Positions 9,266 to 18,687 are shown, numbered from the stretch's first letter. The stretch: 64,000 bases of DNA from CAZSLO01 sp964608025 (GCA_964608025.1 CAZSLO010000016.1:1-64000), one strand, 5' to 3'. Numbers and translations are program-made. The notes: generated by a model from the letters alone, not told the origin.

Positions 9266-10567
9266 ATGAGCTTGGATACGGATCGTAATAGCCACGGGAA
9301 ATCTGGCGATCTTGGAGCTGCCAGGAATAGCCCGAAAGGTTCACTTCAACCATCTGGATCCAGTTGGAGCCAAACCTTCAGTTCACTTTCAATACCCGAA
9401 TACCGGCTCTTGTGGTTCTCTGTGGTTTTTTGGGTGAGTGGTGGGCATATGCAAAGTATTGTACGCAGCTATTTAGCGTACGAACTTACAGGCTCCGCCA
9501 AAATCCTCGCTACTATTACTGCTGCTCAAGTGATACCGCTTCTTGTACTGGCATTGTTTGCTGGAGCCATATCTGATCGGGTAGATCATCGTAAACTCTT
9601 GCAACTAGGCCAGTTTATAACAGCACTTGCCTCGCTCTTTATTGCTATATCGATTACTACGAACACTGTGACTTGGTATCATCTACTGTTCAGTGGGATG
9701 ATCCAGGGAGGCGCATGGGCCTTTATGTCTCCAGCTCGACAAGGATTGATCAAGGATATAGTTGGTAGGGAGCGGTTGCCTAACGCAGTGGCTCTTATCG
9801 GAGCTGGATTGAGCACCGTTTCATTGTTTGCTCCCGCACTGGGCGGTATTCTCTATGCGTTGTTAGGACCAGATGTTGTCAGTTATCTCAGTACTGGCAT
9901 AGGATTCGGATCCGTTCTGATGCTCGGATTGATCACTAAACAGGATACTGTCCCTCGAGTTTCAAGGGTCAACTTTATCGGCGAAATCGGTTTTGGCTTG
10001 ATATATTTGAAGAACGATAAGCTGGTCCTTATGGTAATCGGTACTGTTTTTGCCGCGATGATCCTGATACATCCAGTTCTTACCTTACTACCCGTTTTAG
10101 TCAAAGAAGTATTTGGTCGTGGTTCTGAAGCCTATGGGGCCATCATCTCGATGTTGGGAATGGGCTCTCTAGTGGGGTCACTTGCGGTGGCTGGGCTAGG
10201 GAGATGGCGTCGAGGGATGCTTTTGATAGTAGGGAATGTAGCGGCCGGTGCTGCACTCGTCACTGTGGCGTTTATTAATTATTGGTATGCTGCTGTTGCT
10301 ATTATGATGATCGTTGGTTTAAGCGAAGCCGGACGAAGGTCACTTAGCCAGACGCTTATTATGGAACGAGTTGATGATGAGCATCAGGGACGCGTAATCA
10401 GCGTTTATACTATGTCATTTGGACTGGCGCCTATAGGGGTGATTCCAGCAGGTTTCGCCGTTGATTTAATTGGTATAGGTCCAACAATTGCCATACTTGG
10501 TGGGATAATGTTTTCTGTATCAGTCATCGTAGCTATACTGCAGAAGGATCTAAGGGAACTCCAATAG
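9266..10567 (+). CDS. MFS transporter, EntS/MFS_3-like
   Basis: A 12-TM major facilitator permease of 433 aa. A hydrophilic N-terminal tail of about 40 residues precedes TM1. The first cytoplasmic loop carries the GAISDRVDHRKLL form of MFS motif A, and the family trait SPARQGLIKDIVGRERLPNA lies between TM4 and TM5, as in enterobactin-exporter-like proteins. Drug or siderophore export is plausible, but nothing nearby fixes the substrate. Confidence 0.8.
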   Translation: MSLDTDRNSHGKSGDLGAARNSPKGSLQPSGSSWSQTFSSLSIPEYRLLWFSVVFWVSGGHMQSIVRSYLAYELTGSAKILATITAAQVIPLLVLALFAGAISDRVDHRKLLQLGQFITALASLFIAISITTNTVTWYHLLFSGMIQGGAWAFMSPARQGLIKDIVGRERLPNAVALIGAGLSTVSLFAPALGGILYALLGPDVVSYLSTGIGFGSVLMLGLITKQDTVPRVSRVNFIGEIGFGLIYLKNDKLVLMVIGTVFAAMILIHPVLTLLPVLVKEVFGRGSEAYGAIISMLGMGSLVGSLAVAGLGRWRRGMLLIVGNVAAGAALVTVAFINYWYAAVAIMMIVGLSEAGRRSLSQTLIMERVDDEHQGRVISVYTMSFGLAPIGVIPAGFAVDLIGIGPTIAILGGIMFSVSVIVAILQKDLRELQ

Positions 10568-10678
10568 TTCCAATAATTTTGATCAGATGCACTGGTTTCC
10601 AGTATTATGGTCTTCTTGAAACGACACAAGAGCATAACGGATAGTCGCTAACCGTGATTTTAAGAACCAATTAATATC

Positions 10679-11686
10679 ATGACTGAGTACCTTTCCCGCC
10701 GCATAATCCTCGCTATTTTTACTATCTGGATAATCACGATTCTCACTTTCGTGATCATTGAGCTTCCAGAGGGCGATACCGCAGACGCTGTCATGGATAA
10801 CCTTACACAAAGTGGCGTTTATTTTAGTCCGGAGGTTGCCGAAAATCTTAGAAACTATCTTGGACTCGACCAACCCAAGTATGTAAGGTATTGGAAATGG
10901 ATGTGGAATCTTTTGCAGGGTGATCCGGGTTTCTCGATGAACCCTCGTTCAGGTCCAGATGGACTGAAGCCTATCAAATCAATAATAGGTGATCGCCTAT
11001 GGGTCACCGTGGCTCTAACTGGATTCACCATTTTAGTGACCTGGACATTTGCAATACCAGTTGGCATCTACTCGGCTGTAAGACAACATTCCTTGGGCGA
11101 CTACGTTTTCACGCTGGTTGGCTTTACCGGACTGGCTGTACCTGACTTTTTACTTGGACTTGTATTGATGTATGTTGGGTTTGCATACTTAAATCAAAGC
11201 GTTGGGGGCCTATTTTCCGGCGATTATGCCACTGCACCGTGGAGCCTGGCAAAGGCGTATGATTTGGTAAAGCATCTTTGGATACCTGCGATAGTCCTGG
11301 GTACATCGGGTACGGCTGGCTTGATCAGGGTTATGCGGAATAATCTCCTAGACGAGCTTGGTAAGCCTTATGTGGTAACTGCTTCTTCAAAAGGGGCTCC
11401 GGCATGGAGAGTTGTACTTAAATACCCGGTTCGGGTTGCAATCAACCCATTGATCAGCACTGCTGGATATCTTTTGCCGTCATTAATAAGCGGAAGCGTC
11501 ATCGTATCTGTGGTTCTCAGCTTACCGACATTGGGTCCGATCCTGTTGAGAGCTATCCAAATTCAGGATCCATACACAGCAGGATTTATCATCCTGATGC
11601 TTGGGACACTAACAGTGATAGGGACACTGGTCTCGGATGTTCTCTTGGCGATAGTAGACCCGAGAATCAAGATCTCCGGCCGGTAA
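10679..11686 (+). CDS. Orphan peptide/nickel-type ABC permease (DppB-like)
   Basis: Inner-membrane permease of the DppB/OppB family, 335 aa with six TM segments. The N-terminal RRIILAIFTIWIIT leads into the family FxxxxLxPGD-like region, here ELPEGD. The EAA loop is seen in NNLLDELGKPYVVTASSKG, and the C-terminus ends in the canonical LAIVDPRIK. No DppC, ATPase or binding protein is adjacent. It is strikingly similar to the minus-strand gene at 57717-58730. Confidence 0.85.
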   Translation: MTEYLSRRIILAIFTIWIITILTFVIIELPEGDTADAVMDNLTQSGVYFSPEVAENLRNYLGLDQPKYVRYWKWMWNLLQGDPGFSMNPRSGPDGLKPIKSIIGDRLWVTVALTGFTILVTWTFAIPVGIYSAVRQHSLGDYVFTLVGFTGLAVPDFLLGLVLMYVGFAYLNQSVGGLFSGDYATAPWSLAKAYDLVKHLWIPAIVLGTSGTAGLIRVMRNNLLDELGKPYVVTASSKGAPAWRVVLKYPVRVAINPLISTAGYLLPSLISGSVIVSVVLSLPTLGPILLRAIQIQDPYTAGFIILMLGTLTVIGTLVSDVLLAIVDPRIKISGR

Positions 11687-11729
11687 CCCACTATTGTCTT
11701 AGACCCGCAAAATAGGTCATCACTGAGAC

Positions 11730-12896
11730 CTAGGTGTAAACTTTCAGGCCTGTTCGCCATTTGTAGATCAAGTCCCAGTCATACTCTACTCCAAGGCCTG
11801 GCCCTTTCGGAACGGGAAAGTGGCCATTTGAGTCAGCCGCGTCGAGTTCATCCCGGTATCCGTCTTTGTAGACAGGTATAAAATTCTGATTTCCAGCCTT
11901 GGGATGAGATCCGGAAAGTTCGTAGAAATTCGTGTTGCGTATAGCAGCGACACACTGTCTTTGCGCTGGACCGGGGCTGTGGAATTCGATATCGATTCCC
12001 AATCCCTCGGCTGCGTGGGCAACTTTCATCGCGCCGGTTATTCCTTCTCCTGCTACATCTCCTCTTATGAAGTCGGTTGCCTCCGCTATCATAAAGTCTA
12101 CATGGGGCTCTACTCCCCGAATATGCTCGCTGATCAGTAGTGGTGTTTTGATGAGCTGACGTAGCTTGCGATGTGCGAACATAGATGTGCCCATGTCTAG
12201 GAAAGGATCTTCGTACCAGAAGTACTCGGCTTCGTCACAAGCTCTTCCTAGTTTCAACGCGTCTCCGAAGGTGGTTAGTGCGTTGAAAGGATCAAGCATC
12301 ATCTCCATCTTGCCCCCGACTTGATCTGCCACATTGTGTACTGTCTCTATTTCCCTAGAAACAAGTCCATTCTCCCATCCGTGTATCTTGAAGCCTGGGA
12401 ATCCAAGATCAAGGCACTGTTGAGCGAAATCGCCGTATGATTCCGGAGAATCTAAACCTCCCGTATCGCCTTCCTCACCGTGTAGGGTTGCTACATAAGT
12501 AGGCAGCGTCTCTTTGTAGCCTCCGAGGAGTTGATGTATTGGTGCATCGTGATATTTTCCAGCAAGATCCCACAAGGCAATATCTATGGGTGCTAAGCCA
12601 ATACGATTCATTCTGGTTGCGTGACCAACTTTGGCATAAATCAACTCACGCTGTAGGGCGTCATGTCCGATCAAATAATCTACGAAAACTGGTAGCGCAG
12701 CATAGTCAGTGGCGCTGCCCCCAACGTATTCCCCGGATATTCCAGTATCAGAGATTATGCGGACTGCGTAGGCAGTACGAGGCGATTTCGCACCTGGTTT
12801 ATATATGATGCCACCGTTGTTTCCATGAGTAATATCTTGCTTTTCGAACTGGAATTCATGTACTTCAATCTTTGTAATTTTAGGCCCTGTGCCCAT
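11730..12896 (-). CDS. Mandelate racemase / muconate lactonizing enzyme family (enolase superfamily)
   Basis: A probable sugar-acid dehydratase or racemase that abstracts an alpha-proton next to a carboxylate. The Mg ligands are visible as D202 (LDPFN), E229 (WYEDP) and E257 (ISEHIRG). The general base and acid candidates are K170 and H306 (EFHSPGP), with E326 after it. The usual KxK base motif reads K170-I-H172. At 388 aa it has full two-domain length. AAGGAG precedes the ATG. Multiple enolase-superfamily paralogues are a trait I associate with SAR202 Chloroflexota. Confidence 0.85.
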   Translation of the reverse strand: MGTGPKITKIEVHEFQFEKQDITHGNNGGIIYKPGAKSPRTAYAVRIISDTGISGEYVGGSATDYAALPVFVDYLIGHDALQRELIYAKVGHATRMNRIGLAPIDIALWDLAGKYHDAPIHQLLGGYKETLPTYVATLHGEEGDTGGLDSPESYGDFAQQCLDLGFPGFKIHGWENGLVSREIETVHNVADQVGGKMEMMLDPFNALTTFGDALKLGRACDEAEYFWYEDPFLDMGTSMFAHRKLRQLIKTPLLISEHIRGVEPHVDFMIAEATDFIRGDVAGEGITGAMKVAHAAEGLGIDIEFHSPGPAQRQCVAAIRNTNFYELSGSHPKAGNQNFIPVYKDGYRDELDAADSNGHFPVPKGPGLGVEYDWDLIYKWRTGLKVYT

Positions 12897-13023
12897 GATA
12901 TTCTCCTTGAACCCGTTATGTGGGGATGCGGGTTGACCCGATAAGCTTAATTGACTGCAGATGTGATCTTGTTTCGTGAGGATTTCATCATGACAATTTT
13001 AAATATAGTTAGATACGGCCAGT

Positions 13024-13740
13024 TCATAGATTGTTTTTAAATATTTTTAGGATGTCAGGGACTTCGGACAGGGTTTCGATGCGAGGACAAGCAGAATATT
13101 CTGGATGGTTGCCGTCTCGATCGATCAGGATTGCTTTAATTCCTGCCTTGATAGCGCCTTTAATATCAGAAGATGGTTGATCGCCGACATGCACCGCTTC
13201 TTCTCTTGTAACTCCAGCTTTGGACAAAGCAGTTAAAAATATAGCTGGGTCTGGTTTTGTAGCACCTGCCTCGATAGACGTAATAGCAAGATCTATGAGA
13301 TGGCTAATCCCAAGCTCCTCTATAACGTTTTCCCCGCCCTGATCTATGTTCGATATCATACCTGTGATCAGGCCTCGACTTCTTATGTGTGTAAGGGTTG
13401 GCTCCACGTCTTCGAATGGCGTTAATTTATATGGGATTTGCAGAATGCGGTCCCATACTTGTCTGGCGGTTTCTAGGGATATTTCGATACCGCTCCCGCG
13501 AAGAACTATACGTTCGTATTCAGCAAAGAAACTCTCCCTCTCTGTTGTAGTGCGATGACCAAGAGGCTTGATCGCGGCCTCCTTTACCATAAATTCATCT
13601 GCAGACGCGTAGCCTTTTAAAATACCTTCCGGTGTGAGTTTTATTCCAAAATCAGCACACGCAGTGGTTTGCACGTCGAAGCGCGAAGGTTCAAAACCTG
13701 CGAGTGTCCCATACATATCGAAGAATACCGCTTTAATCAC
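13024..13740 (-). CDS. HAD-superfamily hydrolase
   Basis: Haloacid dehalogenase-like phosphatase, 238 aa. Motif I is FFDMYGTL, with nucleophile D8 but Tyr in place of the usual second Asp-x-Gly-Thr context, as in some dehalogenase-like members. Motif III Lys is in ATKPDPAIF and motif IV in VHVGDQPSSDIKGA. The cap-1 alpha-helical insert lies between about residues 15 and 95. The substrate is unknown. It is divergent from the AIR synthase-like gene, with 54 bp between starts. Confidence 0.8.
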   Translation of the reverse strand: MIKAVFFDMYGTLAGFEPSRFDVQTTACADFGIKLTPEGILKGYASADEFMVKEAAIKPLGHRTTTERESFFAEYERIVLRGSGIEISLETARQVWDRILQIPYKLTPFEDVEPTLTHIRSRGLITGMISNIDQGGENVIEELGISHLIDLAITSIEAGATKPDPAIFLTALSKAGVTREEAVHVGDQPSSDIKGAIKAGIKAILIDRDGNHPEYSACPRIETLSEVPDILKIFKNNL

Positions 13741-13794
13741 GAATGCTATGTTAGCATTTGATCCGTTAACATACAGAGGTCTTAATTTAGCCCG

Positions 13795-14799
13795 ATGCAG
13801 ACTGGGAAACTACCGTTCGATCTACTATCTGAGTTACTTAAGAAGATTGAGATTAGGGATCCGCGTGTCTTTGTCGGACCACGTCCTGGAGAGGATGCAG
13901 CTCTTATAGATTTCGGTGATCGCTATTTGGTCGCCAAGACTGATCCAATCACATTCGCCACCGACCTAGTTGGTTGGTACATGGTACATGTGAATGCAAA
14001 TGATCTGGTGGTTATGGGTGCAACTCCTCGTTGGCTTATGGCGACCGTGTTGTTGCCAGAGGACACTAATAGAAATGCAATTGAATCCGTGTTTGATCAA
14101 ATCTCTGATGCATGTCGCGGGATTGGGGTGACATTGGTGGGTGGACATACCGAGATAACGCACGGTTTGAAGAGGCCGATTGTAGTTGGAGCCATGCTTG
14201 GAGAAGTGGCTAAAGACCGTTTCGTACTTACTTCGGGGGCTCAGTTGGGTGACAGGATTGTTCTAACCAAGGGAATAGCCATAGAAGGGACCTCGATCTT
14301 GGCGCGCGATGCTGGAGAGAAGCTTATAGCAGCAGGTATATCTAAAAAAATCGTTATGGAAGCTAAGAACCTCTTGGTGGAACCTGGGATCAGTGTAATT
14401 TCAGAGGCGGTCATTGCCTCTAATGCTGGCATGGTGAATGCGATGCATGATCCAACCGAAGGTGGATTAGCCACTGGTCTTCTTGAGATGGCGAGCGCAT
14501 CTGGTTTGGGACTCAAGGTATTTGGGGGCGGTATACCTTTACTACCGGAATGTAAGCTATTCTGCGAGGCCTTGGGAATAGATCCGCTAGGCCTTATAGC
14601 ATCTGGTTCATTGCTAGCAGCAGTCAAACCTTCCGAATCAGAGGCATTAATTGGGTTGCTGACAAAATCTGGGATCGAAGCGTATGAGATCGGTTTTTTT
14701 ACGGATCAGTCTGAAGGATTAGTACTAGAAGCCGGTATTGAATCTATGGATCTGCCTAGATTTGACCGTGACGAGATCGCACGGTATTTCGGAGACTAG
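13795..14799 (+). CDS. AIR synthase-related (PurM-fold) protein, HypE-like
   Basis: ATP-binding PurM superfamily protein, 334 aa. The N-terminal domain has GEDAALIDFGDRYLVAKTDP and the ANDLVVMGATPRW block with metal/phosphate-binding Asp residues. The second domain has HDPTEGGLATGLLEMA, typical of HypE and ThiL relatives. True HypE proteins end in a conserved Cys that carries the cyano group; this one ends ARYFGD with no Cys, and no hyp or hydrogenase genes are nearby. The function is therefore open. Confidence 0.7.
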   Translation: MQTGKLPFDLLSELLKKIEIRDPRVFVGPRPGEDAALIDFGDRYLVAKTDPITFATDLVGWYMVHVNANDLVVMGATPRWLMATVLLPEDTNRNAIESVFDQISDACRGIGVTLVGGHTEITHGLKRPIVVGAMLGEVAKDRFVLTSGAQLGDRIVLTKGIAIEGTSILARDAGEKLIAAGISKKIVMEAKNLLVEPGISVISEAVIASNAGMVNAMHDPTEGGLATGLLEMASASGLGLKVFGGGIPLLPECKLFCEALGIDPLGLIASGSLLAAVKPSESEALIGLLTKSGIEAYEIGFFTDQSEGLVLEAGIESMDLPRFDRDEIARYFGD

Positions 14800-14806
14800 G
14801 CGAGAG

Positions 14807-15898
14807 CTAGTCGAACCGTATGATACCTCTACCATCCTCACCTTGCTCAAGGGCAGCGAATCCCTCGTTGATTTGGTCCAGTGAGTATGTCCTGGTGACT
14901 AGGCTTTCGATCTGTAGTTGTCCCTTAAGATAAAAGTCTACGAGTTTGCCGAAGGTTTCGTGTGGACTGGCTGCCCCGTAGTAGCTGCTGACAAGAGATT
15001 TTTGATTTCTTATAAAATCAACCATTTCTATTGGAGCTGTTTCTCCCACAGGGCCAAGGCCAATTAAGACAGCTGTGCCCGCTTTACGGAGAGCCTTGAC
15101 AGCACTGTTTGTAGTTTGGGCGCTGCCAAAACTATCGAATGCCATGTCTACTCCACCATCCGTTAGTTTCTTGATGGTTTCAACGGGATCCTGTTCACGG
15201 GCATTCACAACGTCTGTTGCACCAAATTTATAGCTGAATTCTAGTTTGTGATCATATATATCAACCGCGATGATTTTCTTAGCATTGAAGAGACGAGCGC
15301 CTTCAATGACGCTCAGCCCTACACCCCCACATCCGAATACCGCAACCGTCATTCCAACGGAGGAGGCGGGTATATTGATAACGGACCCGACTCCAGTAGT
15401 TACACAGCAACCTATCAATGCTGCCACGTGCATTGGTACCTCATCTGGTATGGGATGGCAGGCTTGTTGAGGTGCAATTATCGTCTCTGAAAAAACTCCA
15501 AGCTTTCCCATTTGCGTAATTTCAGTATTATTATCATGGAGCCTAGCTGTCCCATCATATTGGTAAGTACCGGTTTCCATGTTTGTATCACAAAGTTGGG
15601 GATTGTCGGTTCTGCACTGTCTACAGTGGCCACAACTGGAAATGAAGGATAGGATACACCTATCTCCTGGTTTCACCCTTGTGACGCCTTCGCCCACTTC
15701 GATGATCGTTCCTGCTCCCTCGTGGCCTAGGACTACGGGTAGGGGAAGCACGGCTGTTCCCTTCATCACGTGATGATCACTTGCACAAAGACCTGCAGCA
15801 TTCATTTTCACACGAACTTCTCCCGCCTTGGGAGAGTCTTGCCGGAGGTCCTTGATTTCAAGGGGGCGATCTACTTCATATAGTACAGCAGCTTTCAA
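14807..15898 (-). CDS. Zinc-dependent alcohol dehydrogenase
   Basis: MDR-family NAD-dependent alcohol dehydrogenase, 363 aa. Catalytic zinc ligands are in GLCASDHHV and GHEGAG, and structural zinc ligands in the Cys-rich CGHCRQCRTDNPQLC loop. The Rossmann GxGGVG motif is VFGCGGVGLSV. This pattern fits the class III/mycobacterial-type subfamily that includes glutathione- or mycothiol-dependent formaldehyde dehydrogenases; the substrate is not determined. It is convergent with the AIR synthase-like gene (7-bp gap). Confidence 0.85.
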   Translation of the reverse strand: MKAAVLYEVDRPLEIKDLRQDSPKAGEVRVKMNAAGLCASDHHVMKGTAVLPLPVVLGHEGAGTIIEVGEGVTRVKPGDRCILSFISSCGHCRQCRTDNPQLCDTNMETGTYQYDGTARLHDNNTEITQMGKLGVFSETIIAPQQACHPIPDEVPMHVAALIGCCVTTGVGSVINIPASSVGMTVAVFGCGGVGLSVIEGARLFNAKKIIAVDIYDHKLEFSYKFGATDVVNAREQDPVETIKKLTDGGVDMAFDSFGSAQTTNSAVKALRKAGTAVLIGLGPVGETAPIEMVDFIRNQKSLVSSYYGAASPHETFGKLVDFYLKGQLQIESLVTRTYSLDQINEGFAALEQGEDGRGIIRFD

Positions 15899-16272
15899 CC
15901 TGACCTCCGAGGTGGCAGTGGCATGAAAAAATATTCAATGATTTTAAAGGTGATGAAGGACCCACTATTAACGTGAATCGTACTATATTCATAGGAATAA
16001 TCTGAGTCAAGATCTAGTTTAACCAACTTTTTTTCCTGAAATTGATATACCGGAAATAGTGATAATGAACCGGCATATCTCCAAGAAACACATGCAAAAA
16101 GCCCTCACACATGAATAATTTTTGCAAAATATTAGACTGTGTTAAGGAGTTACATATAAATTTGTGTTAATATAGGCCGCGCGGAGTATTTGCGAAAGGC
16201 TCCGTATGTGTTAGTGTATGGACTAACGTGTTTTTGACTATACCTCTCGTGCACAGGAGGGAAGGCGGGACT
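15899..16272. other. Intergenic region between divergent genes, no gene seen
   Basis: 374 bp between the alcohol dehydrogenase start and the secreted-protein start. It is AT-rich, with a small hairpin (CGGAG/CTCCG) near 16180-16205 and a strong AGGAGG at 16255-16260 serving the downstream ATG. I see no convincing promoter hexamers or RNA gene. Confidence 0.4.
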
Positions 16273-17646
16273 ATGCCAAGGCTAAAATCTTTTATCGTCC
16301 TTGCTATTGTCATGATTGTGGCAGTGTCCACAGGAATGCTAATGGTTGGGGATGTCTCTGCGGATCACAGTACTACCGAAACCACCGGTATAGGTACAGC
16401 TGTAATCTCTGATGATAAATCTATCAGTGATGCAGTGACCTACACTCTTACCAAGGTTCCGGCTCCAAGTGCTGGAAACTCATACGTAGGTTGGTTGGTA
16501 TCTGATGATGAATCAACCAAGCTAAGTACTGGTGTGATGACGCGTGGTACTGATGAGACTATAAACCACAAATTCGACAATACAAACTCGCGGTATACCG
16601 GCGAGAACTTGATTGACAAGTACAGCAAGGTAATCATAACGGAAGAAACTACTGGGACCGACCCCGATGCCCCGGCTGGTTCGACAGTGTTCTCTCATGA
16701 AATACCTTCTGGTGCGATCTCGAACATCCGGCTTCTCGTTACCGCCTCTCCGGCAGGTACGGCTGGAGGTGTGATCCAAGACCTGAAAACACAACTGGAA
16801 GCAGCATTACTTCAGGCGAATAACGCCAATGATAAAACAACCATAGCAGGTGTACGAAAACACCTTGAGCACGTGATCCACATTATCGAAGGTTCTAGTG
16901 GAGCAAATTCAGGTGATCTCGACGGCGATGGTGTAATAGAAGGTTTCGGTGATGGTACGGGAGTAATTGCCCATGCACAGGACCGAAAATATGCTGGTCT
17001 AGCCTCTGATGCAGCACCTGGTGACGCTGTTGTGGCTCACTATGCTGCTACAGTGGAGGCAGTTGGAAAGAACGTAGAAGACAATGCGACTAACGCTAGA
17101 AACGAGGCCCTGCTCGCTATCAAAGAAGCAGATCTTTCGCTAGCTAAGTACGCTGTGGCGGGTGTTGTTGGATTCCTTGATGTAGCCCTCAACGGTACTG
17201 ATAAAGACGCCGATGGTACTATTGAAGCGATTGCAGGGGAAGGTGGAACAACTCAGGCCCATCTTGAAGCTCAGTTGATGGCTACTTTTACGCTTGAAGC
17301 GGGAGCTTTGGCCACTCCAACACCGGTTCCGCCTACGGCAACACCAGTTCCGCCTACGGCAACACCGGTTCCGCCTACGGCAACACCAGTTCCGCCTACG
17401 GCAACACCGGAACCAACAAAAGTGCCGTTTGTGGCGCCGACACAGGCACCGATACCGACTACTATCCCGACTCGTATACCGCCTGCGACCCCGGTTCCGC
17501 CTGCGGCGCCCACCCCGACACCGGAAACTCCTTCTGTTGGGGATAGCTCTATACCAATGACTATGCAACTGATACTGTTGGCATCCATTATGCTAATAGT
17601 GATTGGCGCTGCTTTTGCATTGCGCGGAGGACGTGACGAGGTCTGA
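16273..17646 (+). CDS. Secreted, membrane-anchored protein with Ca-loop-like repeats and Pro-rich stalk
   Basis: No known family recognised. The ATG at 16273 is chosen over an upstream GTG because AGGAGG precedes it and a clean signal peptide follows, ending VSA before DHS at about residue 35. The mature part has two DxDxDGxIE loops resembling EF-hand or dockerin calcium loops (from about residues 215 and 310), each preceded by an amphipathic helix, suggesting an internal duplication. A Pro/Thr stalk with four VPPTATP units follows, then a C-terminal TM helix and the basic tail RGGRDEV. It is probably displayed on the cell surface. A strong terminator follows. Confidence 0.75.
   Translation: MPRLKSFIVLAIVMIVAVSTGMLMVGDVSADHSTTETTGIGTAVISDDKSISDAVTYTLTKVPAPSAGNSYVGWLVSDDESTKLSTGVMTRGTDETINHKFDNTNSRYTGENLIDKYSKVIITEETTGTDPDAPAGSTVFSHEIPSGAISNIRLLVTASPAGTAGGVIQDLKTQLEAALLQANNANDKTTIAGVRKHLEHVIHIIEGSSGANSGDLDGDGVIEGFGDGTGVIAHAQDRKYAGLASDAAPGDAVVAHYAATVEAVGKNVEDNATNARNEALLAIKEADLSLAKYAVAGVVGFLDVALNGTDKDADGTIEAIAGEGGTTQAHLEAQLMATFTLEAGALATPTPVPPTATPVPPTATPVPPTATPVPPTATPEPTKVPFVAPTQAPIPTTIPTRIPPATPVPPAAPTPTPETPSVGDSSIPMTMQLILLASIMLIVIGAAFALRGGRDEV
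17326..17409 (+). repeat. Four tandem 21-bp repeats encoding VPPTATP
   Basis: In-frame 21-bp units start at 17326, 17347, 17368 and 17389. They are identical except for the last base, which alternates A, G, A, G. Units 1-2 are therefore identical to units 3-4, showing that the latest event was duplication of a 42-bp block. The units form the extracellular stalk of the secreted protein. Confidence 0.95.
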
Positions 17647-17672
17647 TTGAATTTAGAATCTAAGGTATGATA

Positions 17673-17708
17673 GACCCCGTTCCTGTAAAAGGGACGGGGT
17701 CTTCTTTT
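17673..17708 (+). terminator. Rho-independent terminator
   Basis: An 11-bp GC-rich stem (GACCCCGTTCC paired with GGGACGGGGTC, one G-T pair) with a 7-base loop, followed by TTCTTTT. It lies 27 bp after the stop of the secreted protein gene. Confidence 0.85.
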
Positions 17709-17795
17709 ATATGTAATTATGGGATCTGAAATCAACACAGCCTTGTTGGTAAACGTGAATCCTAAGCGTAATGTAAATCGATTGTTTTGTGATAT

Positions 17796-18647
17796 ATGTG
17801 GAAACGTGATTGTTGCCGTTCACTGCAAATTAAAATGCACTATTTGTGGATTCGTAAGAGACTGCTCGGATCCTTAGCTGGAGCCTCTGCAAGAACGGCA
17901 GCAACTCAGCTGATAGCTCTTTTGGTGCCAATAGGTGCACTGATCTTCCTCATATCTTGTGGCACTAAGCAAACCGGATTTATATCCCCCGTTTCAAACT
18001 CAACCCAACTGCCATCTCCTACATTTACTCCGACACCTGTACCAATCGATCCATGGATCATCCTCAAGCGTTCTGGAAATGTGATGCAGGATTTACAGTC
18101 GTTCCGATTCAAGTTGATACATGACGAAGGAGGCTCTGAATTTATTCCTGGAATGATAATTGAAGAGGCAACAGGGAAAGTGATTAAACCAGACAAGATC
18201 TCTGTTTCGTTTAACGGGAAGTTTGGCAATGGTTACGCCATCGAATCGGGATTAGTCACTATTGGCCCAGATAGCTATATGATGAATCCCCTGACAGGAT
18301 CCTGGGAAGAACTCGATACTGATGTTAGTCCACTTGGTTTTTTCAATCCATCGGTTGGTATATCGACAATCATGGCCCGGATGCAAGATGTATTTCTCTT
18401 GGAAAACGATTCTCAGGAAGTCTATCGACTAAAGGGCATTCTAGATTCAGATGCCCTTATGCCCCTGCTTGGTAAGACACTGAATGATAAGTTTGTCGAC
18501 GTAGAGATTAAAATCGATGCCAGGTACATGTATTTGACACAAGCCACTCTCCTCGGCCGGGTACTCGAGTCTGATCCCGAGGACATTGTTCGTAACATAG
18601 AGATTAAGGATTTTAATCAATCATTTGTGATACAGATCCCTCAATAG
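17796..18647 (+). CDS. LppX/LprG-like lipoprotein
   Basis: A putative lipid-carrier lipoprotein of the LppX_LprAFG family. A hydrophobic segment ends in FLISC, with the lipidated Cys near residue 55; the N-terminal region is long, so the true start may be downstream of the first ATG. A Pro/Thr linker (LPSPTFTPTPVP) leads into the domain, which begins DPWIILKRSGNVMQDLQSF and alternates beta strands with an acidic loop, ending FVIQIPQ. The 14-TM MFS gene follows 40 bases downstream. In mycobacteria LprG and the MFS pump P55 (Rv1410c) form the same pair and move acylated glycerolipids and glycolipids outward. Confidence 0.7.
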   Translation: MWKRDCCRSLQIKMHYLWIRKRLLGSLAGASARTAATQLIALLVPIGALIFLISCGTKQTGFISPVSNSTQLPSPTFTPTPVPIDPWIILKRSGNVMQDLQSFRFKLIHDEGGSEFIPGMIIEEATGKVIKPDKISVSFNGKFGNGYAIESGLVTIGPDSYMMNPLTGSWEELDTDVSPLGFFNPSVGISTIMARMQDVFLLENDSQEVYRLKGILDSDALMPLLGKTLNDKFVDVEIKIDARYMYLTQATLLGRVLESDPEDIVRNIEIKDFNQSFVIQIPQ

Positions 18648-18687
18648 AGACTATAGCTCGAGGGTTTCCGCTGTCGGCTGATTATTC

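Noticed and set aside
17326..17409. Short regular repeats that could suggest a CRISPR array
   Set aside because: Units are 21 bp, in frame, without spacers, and encode a Pro/Thr stalk inside a clear gene.
17140..17738. Long minus-strand open frames (142 and 155 aa) opposite the stalk region
   Set aside because: They are low-complexity mirror images of the Pro-rich repeat (Gly/Val or Arg/Cys runs), without start sites or domains.
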